Position numbers and translations under genes: made by a program. The notes under the pieces are model-generated. The model was not told where the DNA came from. It made no database searches and worked only from the letters and a program-made list of their open reading frames with translations. A DNA stretch of 64,000 nt. Origin: Streptomyces atratus (GTDB lineage: Bacteria; Actinomycetota; Actinomycetes; Streptomycetales; Streptomycetaceae). The stretch is from the NCBI RefSeq assembly GCF_014648655.1, contig NZ_BMRN01000013.1:124001-188000 (forward strand), written 5' to 3'. Positions 57,441 to 64,000 of this stretch are shown one piece after another. Position 1 is the stretch's first letter. Every line of letters starts with the position of its first letter.

Positions 57441-58442
57441 TTACGCGTCCTCGTCGTTGACCCAGCTCATGAGCTTGCGCAGCTCACGGCCGGTGGTCTC
57501 CAGGAGGTGGTCGCTGTCCGCCTTCTTGTACTCGTTGTACTTGGGCAGACCGTTGTGGTACTCGGCCATCCAGTTCTTGGCGAAGGTGCCGTCCTGGATC
57601 TCCGCGAGGACCTTCTTCATCTCGGCCTTGGTGGCGTCCGTGATGATCCGCGGGCCGGTGACGTAGTCGCCCCACTCGGCGGTCTCCGAGATGGACCAGC
57701 GCATCTTCTCCAGGCCGCCCTCGTACATGAGGTCCACGATGAGCTTCAGCTCGTGCAGGCACTCGAAGTACGCGATCTCCGGCTGGTAGCCGGCCTCGGT
57801 CAGGGTCTCGAAACCGGCCTTGACCAGGGCGGCGGTGCCACCGCAGAGGACGGCCTGCTCACCGAACAGGTCGGTCTCGGTCTCCTCGGTGAAGGTCGTC
57901 TTGATGACGCCGGCGCGGGTGCCGCCGATGCCCTTCGCGTACGACAGGGCGAGCGCCAGGCCGTTGCCCGAGGCGTCCTGCTCGACGGCCACGATGCACG
58001 GGACGCCGCGGCCCTCCTCGTACTGACGGCGGACCAGGTGGCCCGGGCCCTTCGGGGCGACCATGCAGACGTCGACATTGGCCGGCGGCTTGATGAAGTC
58101 GAAGCGGATGTTCAGGCCGTGGCCGAAGAACAGCGCGTCGCCGTCCTTGAGGTTGTCCTTGATGGACTCCTCGTAGACCTGGGCCTGGATCGGGTCCGGG
58201 ACCAGGATCATGATGACGTCGGCCTCGGCGGCGGCCTCGGACGGGGTCACCACGCGCAGGCCCTGCTCCTCGGCCTTGGCCTTGGACTTGGAGCCCTCGT
58301 GCAGACCGACACGGACGTCGACACCCGAGTCGCGCAGCGACAGCGCGTGGGCGTGGCCCTGGCTGCCGTAGCCGATGACCGCGACCTTGCGGCCCTGGAT
58401 GATGGACAGGTCGGCATCGTCGTCGTAGAACAGCTCGGCCAC
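57441..58442 (-). CDS. ilvC: Ketol-acid reductoisomerase, class I
   Basis: 333-residue NADPH-dependent enzyme converting acetolactate or acetohydroxybutyrate to dihydroxy acids. The N-terminal Rossmann site is VAVIGYGSQGHAHALSLRDSG. The catalytic domain has FFGHGLNIRFDFIKPPANVDVCMVAPKGPGH, the Mg2+ site DLFGEQAVLCGG, EIAYFECLHELKLIVDLMYEGG and SISETAEWGDYVTGP. GTG 58442 follows AAGGAG by 7 nt; the longer frame to 58520 lacks conservation. It follows ilvN by 100 bp. Confidence 0.95.
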   Translation of the reverse strand: MAELFYDDDADLSIIQGRKVAVIGYGSQGHAHALSLRDSGVDVRVGLHEGSKSKAKAEEQGLRVVTPSEAAAEADVIMILVPDPIQAQVYEESIKDNLKDGDALFFGHGLNIRFDFIKPPANVDVCMVAPKGPGHLVRRQYEEGRGVPCIVAVEQDASGNGLALALSYAKGIGGTRAGVIKTTFTEETETDLFGEQAVLCGGTAALVKAGFETLTEAGYQPEIAYFECLHELKLIVDLMYEGGLEKMRWSISETAEWGDYVTGPRIITDATKAEMKKVLAEIQDGTFAKNWMAEYHNGLPKYNEYKKADSDHLLETTGRELRKLMSWVNDEDA

Positions 58443-58542
58443 TGGGTCTCTCCTTGGTGTGCAGGTGTTGCTTCCCACCGTACGGCGGGGTGCGTCAGAT
58501 ACGTTTTCGGGTCTCGCCATACGAGCGGCGAAGTGGCGGTGC

Positions 58543-59070
58543 CTAGGCCGAACGGTCGAGGGCGCGCAGCGAACGGTCGGTGATCGAGCGCGCGCCGCGC
58601 CCTATGGCGATGGTGCCGGACTGGACCAGCTCCTTGATGCCGTACTGCTCCAGCATCTTGAGCATGGCCTCCAGCTTGTCGGTACCGCCGGTCGCCTCGA
58701 TCGTGACGGCCTCCGGGGAGACGTCCACGGTCTTGGCGCGGAACAGCTGGACGATCTCGACGATCTGGGAGCGGGTCTCGTTGTCGGCGCGGACCTTCAC
58801 CAGGACGAGCTCACGCTGGATCGCAGCGGACGGCTCGAGTTCGACGATCTTCAGGACGTTCACCAGCTTGTTGAGCTGTTTGGTCACCTGCTCAAGAGGC
58901 AGGTCCTCGACATTGACGACGATGGTGATGCGCGAGATGTCGGGGTGCTCGGTGGTACCGACCGCGAGCGAGTCGATGTTGAAGCCGCGGCGGGAGAACA
59001 GGGCGGTGATCCGGGCGAGGACACCGGGCTTGTTCTCGACCAGGACGGAGAGCGTGTGCTTGGTGGACAT
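58543..59070 (-). CDS. ilvN: Acetolactate synthase small (regulatory) subunit
   Basis: 175-residue regulatory subunit giving valine feedback control. ACT domain at residues 4-78 (HTLSVLVENKPGVLARITALFSRRGFNIDSLAVG) and the C-terminal ilvN domain (FRAKTVDVSPEAVTIEATGG, LEQYGIKELVQSG). It follows ilvB by 22 bp. Confidence 0.95.
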   Translation of the reverse strand: MSTKHTLSVLVENKPGVLARITALFSRRGFNIDSLAVGTTEHPDISRITIVVNVEDLPLEQVTKQLNKLVNVLKIVELEPSAAIQRELVLVKVRADNETRSQIVEIVQLFRAKTVDVSPEAVTIEATGGTDKLEAMLKMLEQYGIKELVQSGTIAIGRGARSITDRSLRALDRSA

Positions 59071-59092
59071 GGAGTCGGTCTCTCTCTGTCTC

Positions 59093-60949
59093 TCAGTCGT
59101 CTTCGTTGTCGCCGAAGTCGGGGCGGACCCCGCGGGCGGCCATGACCTCGTCGTTGGAGGTGCCGGCGGCGACCATCGGCCACACCATGGCGTCCTCGTG
59201 GACGATGAAGTCGATCACGACGGGGCGGTCGTTGATGGAATTGGCCTCTTCGATGACCTTGTCCAGGTCGGCCGGGTCCTCGCAGCGGATCGCGTGGCAG
59301 CCCATGGCCTCGGACAGCTTGACGAAGTCCGGGACGCGGGTGCCCTTCGCCGGGACGCCCTCGGTGTCGGCGCCGGAGTGCAGCACGGTGTTGGAGTACC
59401 GCTGGTTGTAGAACAGGGTCTGCCACTGGCGGACCATCCCGAGCGCCCCGTTGTTGATGATGGCGACCTTGATCGGGATGTTGTTGAGCGCGCAGGTGGT
59501 GAGTTCCTGGTTGGTCATCTGGAAGCAGCCGTCGCCGTCGATCGCCCAGACCGTACGGTCCGGCATGCCGGCCTTGGCACCCATCGCGGCCGGGACCGCG
59601 TAACCCATCGTTCCGGCGCCGCCGGAGTTCAGCCAGGTGGCGGGCTGCTCGTACTGGATGAAGTGCGAGGCCCACATCTGGTGCTGGCCGACGCCCGCCG
59701 CGAAGATCGTGCCCTCGGGGGCGAGCTGACCGATGCGCTGGATGACCTGCTGCGGCGAGAGGCTGCCGTCCTCGGGCAGGTCATAGCCGAGCGGGTAGGT
59801 GTCGCGCCAGCGGTTGAGGTCCTTCCACCAGGCGTCGTAGTCACCGACGTGACCTTCGGTGTGCTCGGCCTGGACGGCCTGGACCAGGTCGGCCAGGACC
59901 TCGCGGGCATCGCCCACGATCGGGACGTCCGCGGCGCGGTTCTTGCCGATCTCGGCCGGGTCGATGTCGGCGTGGACGATCTTGGCGTACGGGGCGAAGC
60001 TGTCCAGCTTGCCGGTGACGCGGTCGTCGAATCGGGCTCCGAGGGCGACGATCAGGTCGGCCTTCTGCAGCGCGGTGACGGCGGTGACCGCACCGTGCAT
60101 GCCCGGCATTCCGACGTGCAGCGGGTGGCTGTCGGGGAATGCGCCGAGCGCCATCAGCGTGGTGGTGACGGGCGCTCCGGTGAGCTCTGCGAGGACCTTC
60201 AGTTCGGCGGTGGCCCCCGCCTTGATGACACCGCCGCCGACGTACAGCACCGGGCGCTTGGCCTGAGTGATCAGCTTGGCGGCTTCGCGGATCTGCTTGG
60301 CGTGCGGCTTGGTGACCGGGCGGTAGCCGGGCAGGTCCTGGGTGGGCGGCCAGCTGAACGTGGTCTGCGCCTGCAGGGCGTCCTTGGCGATGTCGACGAG
60401 GACGGGGCCCGGACGGCCGGTGGAGGCGATGTGGAAGGCCTCGGCGATGGTGTGCGGGATGTCCTCGGCCTTAGTGACCAGGAAGTTGTGCTTGGTGACC
60501 GGCATCGTGATGCCGCAGATGTCGGCTTCCTGGAAGGCGTCCGTACCGATGGCCTTGGAGGCGACCTGGCCGGTGATCGCGACCAGCGGGACGGAGTCCA
60601 TGTGGGCGTCGGCGATCGGCGTGACCAGGTTGGTGGCGCCGGGGCCGGAGGTGGCCATGCAGACGCCGACCTTGCCGGTGGCCTGTGCGTAGCCGGTGGC
60701 GGCGTGTCCGGCGCCCTGCTCGTGACGGACCAGCACATGACGGACCCGGGTGGAGTCCATCATCGGGTCGTACGCCGGAAGGATGGCACCGCCGGGAATG
60801 CCGAATACCGTGTCGGCCCCCACCTCCTCGAGAGACCGGATGAGGGACTGCGCGCCCGTGACGTGCTCAACGGTGGCGGCGGACGATCCGCCGTTACGGG
60901 CCCGCGGCTGGGGATGGTGGGCCCCGGTGGCCTGCTCGGTCATCGGCAT
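59093..60949 (-). CDS. ilvB: Acetolactate synthase large subunit
   Basis: 618-residue ThDP/FAD/Mg2+ enzyme, first common step of valine, leucine and isoleucine synthesis. The catalytic Glu is in VRHEQGAGHAATGYAQATG; FAD region GVCMATSGPGATNLVTPIADAHMDSVPLVAITGQV; ThDP motif AIDGDGCFQMTNQELTTCALNNIPIKVAIINN. A His-rich, Ala-rich N-terminal extension of about 30 residues is non-conserved. ATG 60949 has GAAGAG upstream. Expression is under attenuation by the leader at 61092-61133. Confidence 0.96.
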   Translation of the reverse strand: MPMTEQATGAHHPQPRARNGGSSAATVEHVTGAQSLIRSLEEVGADTVFGIPGGAILPAYDPMMDSTRVRHVLVRHEQGAGHAATGYAQATGKVGVCMATSGPGATNLVTPIADAHMDSVPLVAITGQVASKAIGTDAFQEADICGITMPVTKHNFLVTKAEDIPHTIAEAFHIASTGRPGPVLVDIAKDALQAQTTFSWPPTQDLPGYRPVTKPHAKQIREAAKLITQAKRPVLYVGGGVIKAGATAELKVLAELTGAPVTTTLMALGAFPDSHPLHVGMPGMHGAVTAVTALQKADLIVALGARFDDRVTGKLDSFAPYAKIVHADIDPAEIGKNRAADVPIVGDAREVLADLVQAVQAEHTEGHVGDYDAWWKDLNRWRDTYPLGYDLPEDGSLSPQQVIQRIGQLAPEGTIFAAGVGQHQMWASHFIQYEQPATWLNSGGAGTMGYAVPAAMGAKAGMPDRTVWAIDGDGCFQMTNQELTTCALNNIPIKVAIINNGALGMVRQWQTLFYNQRYSNTVLHSGADTEGVPAKGTRVPDFVKLSEAMGCHAIRCEDPADLDKVIEEANSINDRPVVIDFIVHEDAMVWPMVAAGTSNDEVMAARGVRPDFGDNEDD

Positions 60950-61011
60950 TCTCTTCTCGAAGCTGAGGGTTTTTGCGGGTGTTTTACGAGGATTTGCCTG
61001 GTGTTAGTGCA

Positions 61012-61047
61012 ACAAAAAACCCCTCGTGCCGTGAGGCAAGCGAGGGG
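61012..61047 (-). terminator. Attenuator terminator of ilvBNC
   Basis: On the minus strand CCCCTCG and CGAGGGG (61041-61047 with 61020-61026) enclose a 14-nt loop, followed by TTTTTTGTT. It lies between leader peptide and ilvB, as in classical amino-acid attenuators. Confidence 0.88.
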
Positions 61048-61091
61048 AGCGCGCCGGTGTGGTCTGCAGAGTGTCAGTGAGGGACTCTGCT

Positions 61092-61133
61092 TCAGCCGAC
61101 GCGCTTTCCAAGTACGAGAATTCGGGTGCGCAT
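61092..61133 (-). CDS. ilvB leader peptide MRTRILVLGKRVG
   Basis: 13-codon ORF with a run Ile-Leu-Val-Leu and a further Val. AGAGGG lies 8 nt upstream of its ATG (61133). Stalling of the ribosome at these codons when branched-chain aminoacyl-tRNA is short would prevent formation of the terminator at 61012-61047. This leader type is known for Streptomyces ilvB. Confidence 0.9.
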   Translation of the reverse strand: MRTRILVLGKRVG

Positions 61134-61166
61134 GGCATTGACCCTCTCTCCGACGCATGCAACGTG

Positions 61167-64000
61167 TCAAGTGGGTGGGACGGGAGTCTCAACATGTGAG
61201 CCGCTGAGGAGTGGGATCGAGCCGCCCGCCAGGACCGGCTGGGCGGTGGCACTGTCGGGCACCGGGAACTCGCCGCGGGCGAGGGCGCGGCGCAGCCGGT
61301 ACTCGTCGAGCGGTCCGGAGAAGGCCATTCCCTGGCCGTGCGTACAGCCCATGGCGCGCAGCGCGAGAACCTGCTCCGGTCCGTCGACACCGTCGGCCAT
61401 GGACTGCATGCCGAGGTCGCAGGCGATACGCAGGAGGCCGCTGGTGATCTTGTGCAGCCGGGCGGATTCCACGACGCCCTCGACGAGACCTCGGTCCAGT
61501 TTCAGTACGTCGATGGGGAGCCGGCGCAGGGCGTTGATCGCGGCGTATCCACTGCCGAAGCCGTCGAGCGCGATGCGGACACCGAGCCGGCGCAGCGCGA
61601 TGAGACGCTGTTCGAGTTCGTCGAAGGAGATCCGGGGGTCGCTGTCGGCGACCTCGATCATCAGGGCGCCGGAGGGCAGGCTGTGCCGGGTGAGCAGCGC
61701 CTCGACGGAGCCGAACGGCATCCCCTTGTCGAGGAGCCTGCGGGCGGAGAGCCGCACGGTGACGGAGACGGGATGGCCGGCCCTGGCCCGGTCGGCGGCC
61801 TGCTCGACGGCCTCTTCGAGGAGCCAGCGGCCGAGTTCGGCGGTGCGGTCGCTGTCCTCGGCGACGCGGAGGAATTCGGCCGGGGTGAACAGGATGCCCT
61901 GGGCGGAGCGCCAGCGGGCCTGGGCGGCGACGGCGGCGACGGTGCCGCTGGCGAGATGCACCACGGGCTGATGAAGCAGGGCGAACTCGCCGTCGCGCAG
62001 AGCGGTGCGCAGCCGGGCCGTCAGCTCGGAGCGGCGTACGACTTCCGCCTGCATCTGCGGGGCGTACAGCTCGACGCGGTTCTTGCCGCCCGCCTTGGCC
62101 CGGTACATGGCGAGGTCGGCGTTGCGCATGAGGTCGCTCGGAGAGATGCCGGGCTCGGCGAAGGCGACCCCGATGGACGCTGCGACCCGCACCTCGCCGG
62201 TGCCGATGCGGTACGGCTGGGAGAGGGTGAGGCGCAGCCGGTCGGCGATCTCGTGGACCTGGCATTCCCGGGCAGACTGGTCGCGGATGCCGTCGCCGAG
62301 GATGATGGCCGCGAATTCGTCACCGCCGAGGCGCGCCGCGGTGTCGCCGGCCCGTACGGATTCATGGAGGCGGCGGGCGGCCTGGATGAGGAGCTCGTCG
62401 CCCGCCTGGTGGCCGAGGCGGTCATTGACCGCCTTGAAGCCGTCGAGGTCGATGAAGAGCACGGCGGTGCCGGGGTCGCCGGAGCGGCGGCCGCCGAGGG
62501 CCTGGCGCACCCGCTCGGTGAACAGGGCGCGGTTGGGCAGGTCGGTGAGCGGGTCGTGCTCGGCGTTGTGCTGCAACTGGGCCTGCAGCCGCACCCGTTC
62601 GGTCACATCTCGGCTGTTGAGGATCAGCCCGCCCTGGTGGCGGTTGACCGTGGATTCGACATTGAGCCAGTCGCCCGTACCGGATCTGAAACGGCACTCG
62701 ATCCGGGTGGTGGGCTCCTCCCCCGGGGAGGCGGCGAGGAACCGGCGCACCTCGTGAACCACCCGGCCCAGATCCTCGGGGTGGATGATCGAGGCGAGCT
62801 CGGCGCCGACCAGGTCGTCGGCATCGCGCCCGTACACCCCCGCGGCGGCGGGGCTGACGTAACGCAGGACGCCGGTGGGGGCGGCGATCATGATGACGTC
62901 GCTGGAGCCCTGCACCAGGGAGCGGAAGTGGTTCTCCTTCTGTGCCAGCTCCTGGGTGAGAGCGATGTTGTCGACGAGCATGATGCCCTGCCGGACGACC
63001 AGGGCGAGCACCACCGTGCAGCCGGTGAAGACCACGACGCGGTCCACCCGGCGGCCCTCGGTGACGTTGTAGAGAATGCCGAGAGTGCAGACGGCGGCGG
63101 CGAGATACGGCGTCAGCGCGGCCAGCGATCCCGCGATGGGCCGGCTGGTGGGGCGCGGCGCGCCCCGTGGCGGGAAGGCGTTGTCCCTTGCGCTGTTCGC
63201 GCCCCAGGGCGCGTACGCGAGGAGCAGGGAACCGGCGAACCAGCCCGCGTCCAGCAACTGGCCGGAGTGGTAGGTCTGGCGCAGCAGCGGGGAGGTGAAC
63301 AGGGCGTCGGACAGGACCGTCAGGGCGAGTGCGGCAACGGCGGTGTTCACCGCGGAGCGGTTGACGTTGCACCGCCGGAAGTGCAGAGCCAGCACCATGG
63401 AGACAAGCACGATGTCGAGCAGCGGATAGGCCAGCGCGAGCGCCGCGCGGGCCACGCTCGCGCCCTCGGCATCCACGAGATGCGCGGTATGGGCGAGGGC
63501 GAGGCTCCAGGAGAGCGTGAGGAGCGATCCGCCGATCAGCCAGGAGTCCAGCGCGAGACAGAACCATCCGGCCCGGGTGACGGGGCGTTTGGCGAGGACG
63601 AGCAGCCCGACGATGGCGGGTGGTGCGAAGCAGAGGTAGAAGACATCGGCGAGGGAGGGGCTGGGCACCGAGCGCCCGAGCACGACCTCGTACCAGCCCC
63701 AGACCGCGTTGCCTCCTGCGGCCATGAGCGAGGAGAGCGCGAACAGCAGCCAGGCGGGCCGGAACCGGTCGGCGCCGGTCCGCGCGTAGAGGAAACAGGA
63801 GACGGCCGCGACCAGCGCGGCGGCGCTGAGGCCGAAATCCCCCATGATGCGCGCCAGTTCCGAAGAACCCCAGCCGAGGGCCGCCCCCACCGCGTAACCG
63901 CTGCAGACGAGGCCGACCAGGACCTGCAGGACCACTGCGGATGCACCGCCGGCGGTGGACCGCCGGGAGAGGAACGCCCCGAGGGCGCCGGCCGGCGCGC
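61167..64000 (-). CDS. Membrane GGDEF/EAL protein, active-site GGDEF and degenerate EAL (5' end outside window)
   Basis: At least 922 residues; the frame remains open through the window edge, so the start may be missing (a GTG at 63935 is the first start codon seen). About eight to nine TM helices in the first 320 residues, a PAS domain near 335-450, GGDEF near 455-625 with intact GGDEF (RLGGDEFA) and an RxxD inhibition site (RAGD) five residues before it. The EAL domain at about 640-895 is degraded: EALxRW is AAQARW, DDFGxG is DGFGSG and the EGVE motif is DGVD. A diguanylate cyclase with a non-catalytic EAL domain is the best reading. It likely corresponds to S. coelicolor SCO5511 next to ilvB. 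Confidence 0.9.
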   Translation of the reverse strand, partial: APAGALGAFLSRRSTAGGASAVVLQVLVGLVCSGYAVGAALGWGSSELARIMGDFGLSAAALVAAVSCFLYARTGADRFRPAWLLFALSSLMAAGGNAVWGWYEVVLGRSVPSPSLADVFYLCFAPPAIVGLLVLAKRPVTRAGWFCLALDSWLIGGSLLTLSWSLALAHTAHLVDAEGASVARAALALAYPLLDIVLVSMVLALHFRRCNVNRSAVNTAVAALALTVLSDALFTSPLLRQTYHSGQLLDAGWFAGSLLLAYAPWGANSARDNAFPPRGAPRPTSRPIAGSLAALTPYLAAAVCTLGILYNVTEGRRVDRVVVFTGCTVVLALVVRQGIMLVDNIALTQELAQKENHFRSLVQGSSDVIMIAAPTGVLRYVSPAAAGVYGRDADDLVGAELASIIHPEDLGRVVHEVRRFLAASPGEEPTTRIECRFRSGTGDWLNVESTVNRHQGGLILNSRDVTERVRLQAQLQHNAEHDPLTDLPNRALFTERVRQALGGRRSGDPGTAVLFIDLDGFKAVNDRLGHQAGDELLIQAARRLHESVRAGDTAARLGGDEFAAIILGDGIRDQSARECQVHEIADRLRLTLSQPYRIGTGEVRVAASIGVAFAEPGISPSDLMRNADLAMYRAKAGGKNRVELYAPQMQAEVVRRSELTARLRTALRDGEFALLHQPVVHLASGTVAAVAAQARWRSAQGILFTPAEFLRVAEDSDRTAELGRWLLEEAVEQAADRARAGHPVSVTVRLSARRLLDKGMPFGSVEALLTRHSLPSGALMIEVADSDPRISFDELEQRLIALRRLGVRIALDGFGSGYAAINALRRLPIDVLKLDRGLVEGVVESARLHKITSGLLRIACDLGMQSMADGVDGPEQVLALRAMGCTHGQGMAFSGPLDEYRLRRALARGEFPVPDSATAQPVLAGGSIPLLSGSHVETPVPPT

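Noticed and set aside
61165..61170. TTGACA as -35 box of ilvB
   Set aside because: No matching -10 at the right distance, and the leader's ribosome-binding site needs transcription to start further upstream.
1..64000. CRISPR arrays, tRNA or rRNA genes, insertion sequences, integrase or att sites
   Set aside because: None found by reading; no regularly spaced repeats, no cloverleaf-like sequences and no transposase or integrase motifs.

Overview
The window is high-GC DNA with long GC3-biased genes, GTG/TTG starts and many strong stem-loops. Its gene content (a conservon signalling operon, AccB/AccE acyl-CoA carboxylase, DUF397/XRE pairs, SpoIIE-type phosphatase with ATPase domain, GlxA regulators) identifies a Streptomyces chromosome. 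The flanking core genes follow the order I remember from S. coelicolor around SCO5511-SCO5548, read in reverse: gltX, cvn1 operon, accB, cimA, urease-like operon, ilvE-leuB, serA, ilvC-N-B, then a GGDEF/EAL protein. That comparison is from memory, not a search.

Layout. 0-9.5 kb is core: the start of gltX, a FAH-family hydrolase, a small repeat-containing ORF, the four-gene conservon cvnABCD (+ strand) ending in two perfect hairpins, then accE and accB. 9.8-33.7 kb looks like an accessory stretch between accB and cimA. It has a secreted polysaccharide lyase (PL8), a GH101 endo-alpha-N-acetylgalactosaminidase and a trypsin-like protease with two GlxA/AraC paralogues, then a hypothetical gene, an MBL-fold protein, and an ATPase/XRE/DUF397 set beside a serine/threonine kinase that carries a degenerate lipoyl-like domain. 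After these come a wrecked GH64 glucanase gene, an orphan Imm1 immunity gene, a small secreted M15-like protein, YceI, a papain-like/BtrH-like protein, a small membrane protein, a SpoIIE-type phosphatase and a Gly-rich membrane protein. A GH1 remnant sits at its right edge.

33.9-44.3 kb is nitrogen and branched-chain amino acid metabolism: cimA with a leader and terminator-like attenuator; a tight minus-strand operon ureAB-ureC-aguA-tetR-MHS transporter; ilvE and leuB; and a decayed metallophosphoesterase. 44.3-50.7 kb holds a 42-aa protein behind an iteron-like repeat, an AAC(2')-type acetyltransferase, a translationally coupled three-gene phospholipid-type operon, a GH97 glycosidase and a DUF1877 protein. 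50.8-54.8 kb is proline catabolism (pruA, putB) divergent from a PucR-type regulator across a 16-bp perfect palindrome. 54.9-64 kb has a TetR gene, serA, ilvC, ilvN and ilvB with a classical attenuation leader peptide, and an incomplete GGDEF/EAL membrane protein.

The genes most worth follow-up are the urease-like operon (altered active-site flap, no accessory genes nearby), the kinase-lipoyl fusion, the twin GlxA paralogues sharing a leaderless promoter, the two amino-acid attenuation leaders, and the GGDEF protein whose EAL domain has lost its signature residues. I saw no tRNA, rRNA, IS element, integrase or CRISPR array.
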